Shown here: positions 6,721 through 8,411 of the stretch, piece by piece | How the letters are laid out: each line of letters starts with the position of its first letter | Position numbering within the stretch: the stretch's first letter is position 1 | From: an uncultured Flavobacterium sp. | GTDB lineage: Bacteria > Bacteroidota > Bacteroidia > Flavobacteriales > Flavobacteriaceae | NCBI RefSeq assembly: GCF_937876455.1 | Contig: NZ_CALFIG010000162.1 | Span: 1-8,411, forward strand | Length of the DNA stretch: 8,411 bases | Reading direction: 5' to 3' | Notes under the pieces: generated by a model | What the model was told of the DNA's origin: nothing | Databases searched by the model: none | The model's input: the letters and a program-made list of their open reading frames with translations, nothing else | Translations under genes and position numbers: made by a program

Positions 6721-6749
6721 TGTGATTTATTCGTCGTCGAAATGACAGG
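6721..6749. repeat. Imperfect palindrome resembling flavobacterial intergenic REP-like repeats
   Basis: The arms TGTGATTT and AAATGACA pair at 7 of 8 positions, and an inner TTCG/CGAA surrounds a TCGT loop, with a small bulge. On the minus strand it begins TGTCATTTCGAC. From memory, this resembles the opening of short palindromic repeats found between genes in many Flavobacteriaceae genomes. There is only one copy in this window, so repeat status cannot be tested here. It lies between the lipoprotein stop and the terminator hairpin. Confidence 0.3.
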
Positions 6750-6758
6750 CTTTACAAG

Positions 6759-7724
6759 TTACAATTCATTCAACAATTTAGAAATTTCGTCCAATTTAGG
6801 TGTTAAGATAATTTCTATTCGTCTATTTTTTGCCTTACCTTCTGCTGTTTCATTAGTCATTAATGGCGCATATTCACTTCTTCCTGCAGCTGTAATATTA
6901 GCTTTGTTTACTTTTGGATTAGCGGTTAAAATAGTAACTATCGCCGTTGCACGTTTTGTTGATAAATCCCAATTGTTTTCTACACCTCCGCCAATTGTTC
7001 CTGTAATTTTATCATTATCTGTATGGCCTTCTATTAAAACTGCTATTTCCGAATTTTCAGCTAAAACCTTACTTACTAAATCTACAGCCTTTTTACCCTC
7101 AGAACCAACTGTCCAACTACCCGATTCAAAAAGCAACTTGTTTTCCATTGAAACATATACTTTTCCGTCTTTTTGAGTTACGCTTAAACCTTTACCTTCA
7201 AACGCTTTTAAAGATTTAGACAAGGCGTCTTTTAATTTTTTCATTCCTGCTTCTTTTGCAGCAATTAAATCTTCTAATTCTTTTAGTCGTTGTGCATTTG
7301 TTTCAAAATCTTTTTTGATTTTGTTGAATTTTTCTTGCTCTGAAGCTAATGCTTTTTGTTTGGCTTCTAATTCAGCTAATAATTCTCTATTCTTCTTAAT
7401 ATTAACTTCTAATGCTTCATTACTATCTTTTTCTAAAGCAGCATAAGAGGCTTTCAAATTATCTAAACTTTTCTTAGTAGCGGCATAATCTGCGGCTAAC
7501 TTATCACGTTCTGTTTTACATTTATCAGCTTCCGCTTTTACTTTATCTAAATCAGATTGAAGATTGCTTTTATCCTTTTTCAATCCTTCATTTTCATCTG
7601 CTAACGCGTTGCGCTCTTTTTTAAGTTCTGCAAATTTATTTTCTAAATCTTGATATACTTTTTTAGTCACACAAGAAGTTGAAAGTGACAGTAAAGTAGC
7701 TACTAATACAATTTTCTTAATCAT
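6759..7724 (-). CDS. Outer-membrane lipoprotein with long coiled coil and C-terminal OmpA peptidoglycan-binding domain
   Basis: A 321-residue protein. Residues 1-17 form a lipoprotein signal peptide (M-I-K-K, hydrophobic core, L-S-T-S-C), with Cys18 as the lipidated residue. Residues ~22-170 are a Lys/Glu/Ala/Leu-rich coiled coil with no obvious break. The OmpA C-terminal domain covers ~190-308: G-H-T-D at 233-236, D-L-S-T-K-R-A at 253-259, and K-N-R-R-I-E-I at 299-305. Asp236 and Arg258 correspond to the residues that hold meso-diaminopimelate of peptidoglycan in this family. The sequence after Cys18 (V-T-K-K-V) has no acidic run of the kind that sends lipoproteins to the cell surface in Bacteroidota, so it probably faces the periplasm and anchors the outer membrane to the wall. 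The ATG is set by the signal peptide. No TAnnTTTG lies in the 44-nt gap to the upstream gene, so the two may share a transcript. Confidence 0.9.
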   Translation of the reverse strand: MIKKIVLVATLLSLSTSCVTKKVYQDLENKFAELKKERNALADENEGLKKDKSNLQSDLDKVKAEADKCKTERDKLAADYAATKKSLDNLKASYAALEKDSNEALEVNIKKNRELLAELEAKQKALASEQEKFNKIKKDFETNAQRLKELEDLIAAKEAGMKKLKDALSKSLKAFEGKGLSVTQKDGKVYVSMENKLLFESGSWTVGSEGKKAVDLVSKVLAENSEIAVLIEGHTDNDKITGTIGGGVENNWDLSTKRATAIVTILTANPKVNKANITAAGRSEYAPLMTNETAEGKAKNRRIEIILTPKLDEISKLLNEL

Positions 7725-7768
7725 ACTTTTTATTTAATAAGACGTTTATTTTTCTATTTGGTTGTTTA

Positions 7769-8411
7769 TTACTCTATTTCTACAAAAACTGGACAATGAT
7801 CAGAATGTTTTGCTTCTGATAAAATTAAAGCCCTCTTAATTCTCTCTTTTAATGGTTCGGCTGCTAAACAATAATCGATTCGCCAACCTTTATTATTAAC
7901 ACGTGCATTTGCCCTGTAACTCCACCAACTGTACTGATGGGGTTCTTTATTTAAATGACGAAATGTATCAATCATACCGCTAGTAATAAATTGATTCAAC
8001 CAAGCACGTTCTTCTGGAAGAAAACCAGATATTTTTGCATTTCTAATAGGATCATGAATATCAATGGCTTGGTGACATATATTATAATCACCACAAACTA
8101 TTAAGTTCGGAACTTCGTTTCTTAATTTTACTATGTAATCGTGAAAGTCATCCATGTATTTAAACTTATGCTCTAGTCTATCAATATTCGTACCAGAAGG
8201 TAGATACAAACTCATAACCGACAAGTCGTCAAAATCAACCCTCACATTTCTTCCTTCAAAATCCATGTGCTGAATTCCAGTTCCGTACACAATGTTTTTA
8301 GGTTCCGTTTTACACAAAATGGCTACACCGCTATACCCTTTTTTTTCGGCTGGAAAATAATATTGGTAGTTATAACCCGCACTGGCTATTTCTAAAATCG
8401 GAATTTGTTCT
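7769..8411 (-). CDS. xth: Exodeoxyribonuclease III (5' end cut by window edge)
   Basis: This enzyme is the AP endonuclease and 3'-5' exonuclease of base-excision repair, of the Mg-dependent EEP fold. The frame is open to the right edge (codons from 8410), showing 213 residues; family members are near 254, so about 40 N-terminal residues, including the metal-binding Glu of the L-Q-E motif, lie outside. A TTG at 8315-8317 is not the start, because the sequence upstream continues the family (E-I-A-S-A-G-Y, Y-Y-F-P-A-E-K-K-G-Y-S-G-V-A-I). Seen catalytic blocks, in visible-fragment numbering, are Y-L-P-S-G (69-73), C-G-D-Y-N (106-110, Asp and Asn), the later G-W-R-I-D-Y, and S-D-H-C-P at 203-207 with the catalytic Asp-His pair. 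It precedes the lipoprotein gene by 44 nt on the same strand, with no terminator between them. Confidence 0.96.
   Translation of the reverse strand, partial: EQIPILEIASAGYNYQYYFPAEKKGYSGVAILCKTEPKNIVYGTGIQHMDFEGRNVRVDFDDLSVMSLYLPSGTNIDRLEHKFKYMDDFHDYIVKLRNEVPNLIVCGDYNICHQAIDIHDPIRNAKISGFLPEERAWLNQFITSGMIDTFRHLNKEPHQYSWWSYRANARVNNKGWRIDYCLAAEPLKERIKRALILSEAKHSDHCPVFVEIE

Noticed and set aside
6729..6764. Minus-strand reading T-C-K-A-C-H-F-D-D-E-stop just past the lipoprotein gene, containing a heme-like Cys-x-x-Cys-His
   Set aside because: The frame is closed by a stop about 12 codons upstream and has no start codon. It is too short to be a gene remnant that can be recognised, so the motif is likely chance.
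6742..7176. A 144-codon open frame on the plus strand opposite the OmpA domain
   Set aside because: It is antisense to well-conserved OmpA-domain coding sequence. The hydrophobic, Ser-rich product is a typical complement artefact.
8315..8317. TTG as the start codon of exonuclease III
   Set aside because: In-frame upstream codons to the window edge continue the conserved exonuclease III sequence, so the gene begins outside the window.

Overview
The window is AT-rich chromosomal DNA that reads like a member of the Flavobacteriaceae (Bacteroidota). Four signs support this: low-GC coding sequence rich in Lys, Ile and Asn; no clear Shine-Dalgarno sequences; several intergenic matches to the TAnnTTTG -7 promoter element of this phylum; and protein sequences that resemble flavobacterial versions of these families. 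All genes look like ordinary core or housekeeping genes. I see no CRISPR array, insertion sequence, prophage, tRNA or rRNA.

Layout. At the left edge, on the minus strand, lies most of a short GT5 (glycogen/starch synthase-like) protein that runs off the window. A divergent spacer of about 100 bp separates it from a plus-strand run of five tightly packed genes: panC, panD, a lysylphosphatidylglycerol-synthase-type membrane protein, a secreted esterase-fold protein with a helical, TPR-like tail, and radA. Gaps from panD onward are 2, 31 and 1 nt. The run ends head-on, 1 nt away, against a minus-strand Tas-type aldo-keto reductase. Upstream of the reductase, and also on the minus strand, are an OmpA-C-domain lipoprotein and the C-terminal five-sixths of exonuclease III, which is cut by the right edge.

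How the genes work together. PanC and PanD are two linked pathway steps: PanD makes beta-alanine from aspartate and PanC joins it to pantoate on the way to coenzyme A. No panB is present. RadA and exonuclease III both serve DNA repair but lie in different transcription units. The membrane protein, the esterase-like protein and the OmpA lipoprotein belong to the cell envelope.

Most worth a second look: the esterase-fold protein carries Asp where its family's catalytic Ser should be (Gly-His-Asp-Thr-Thr instead of Gly-His-Ser-x-Gly), and the GT5 protein has lost the Lys-Thr-Gly-Gly motif that binds the nucleotide sugar. Both may be repurposed or non-catalytic members of enzyme families. I found no convincing multi-gene novel system.
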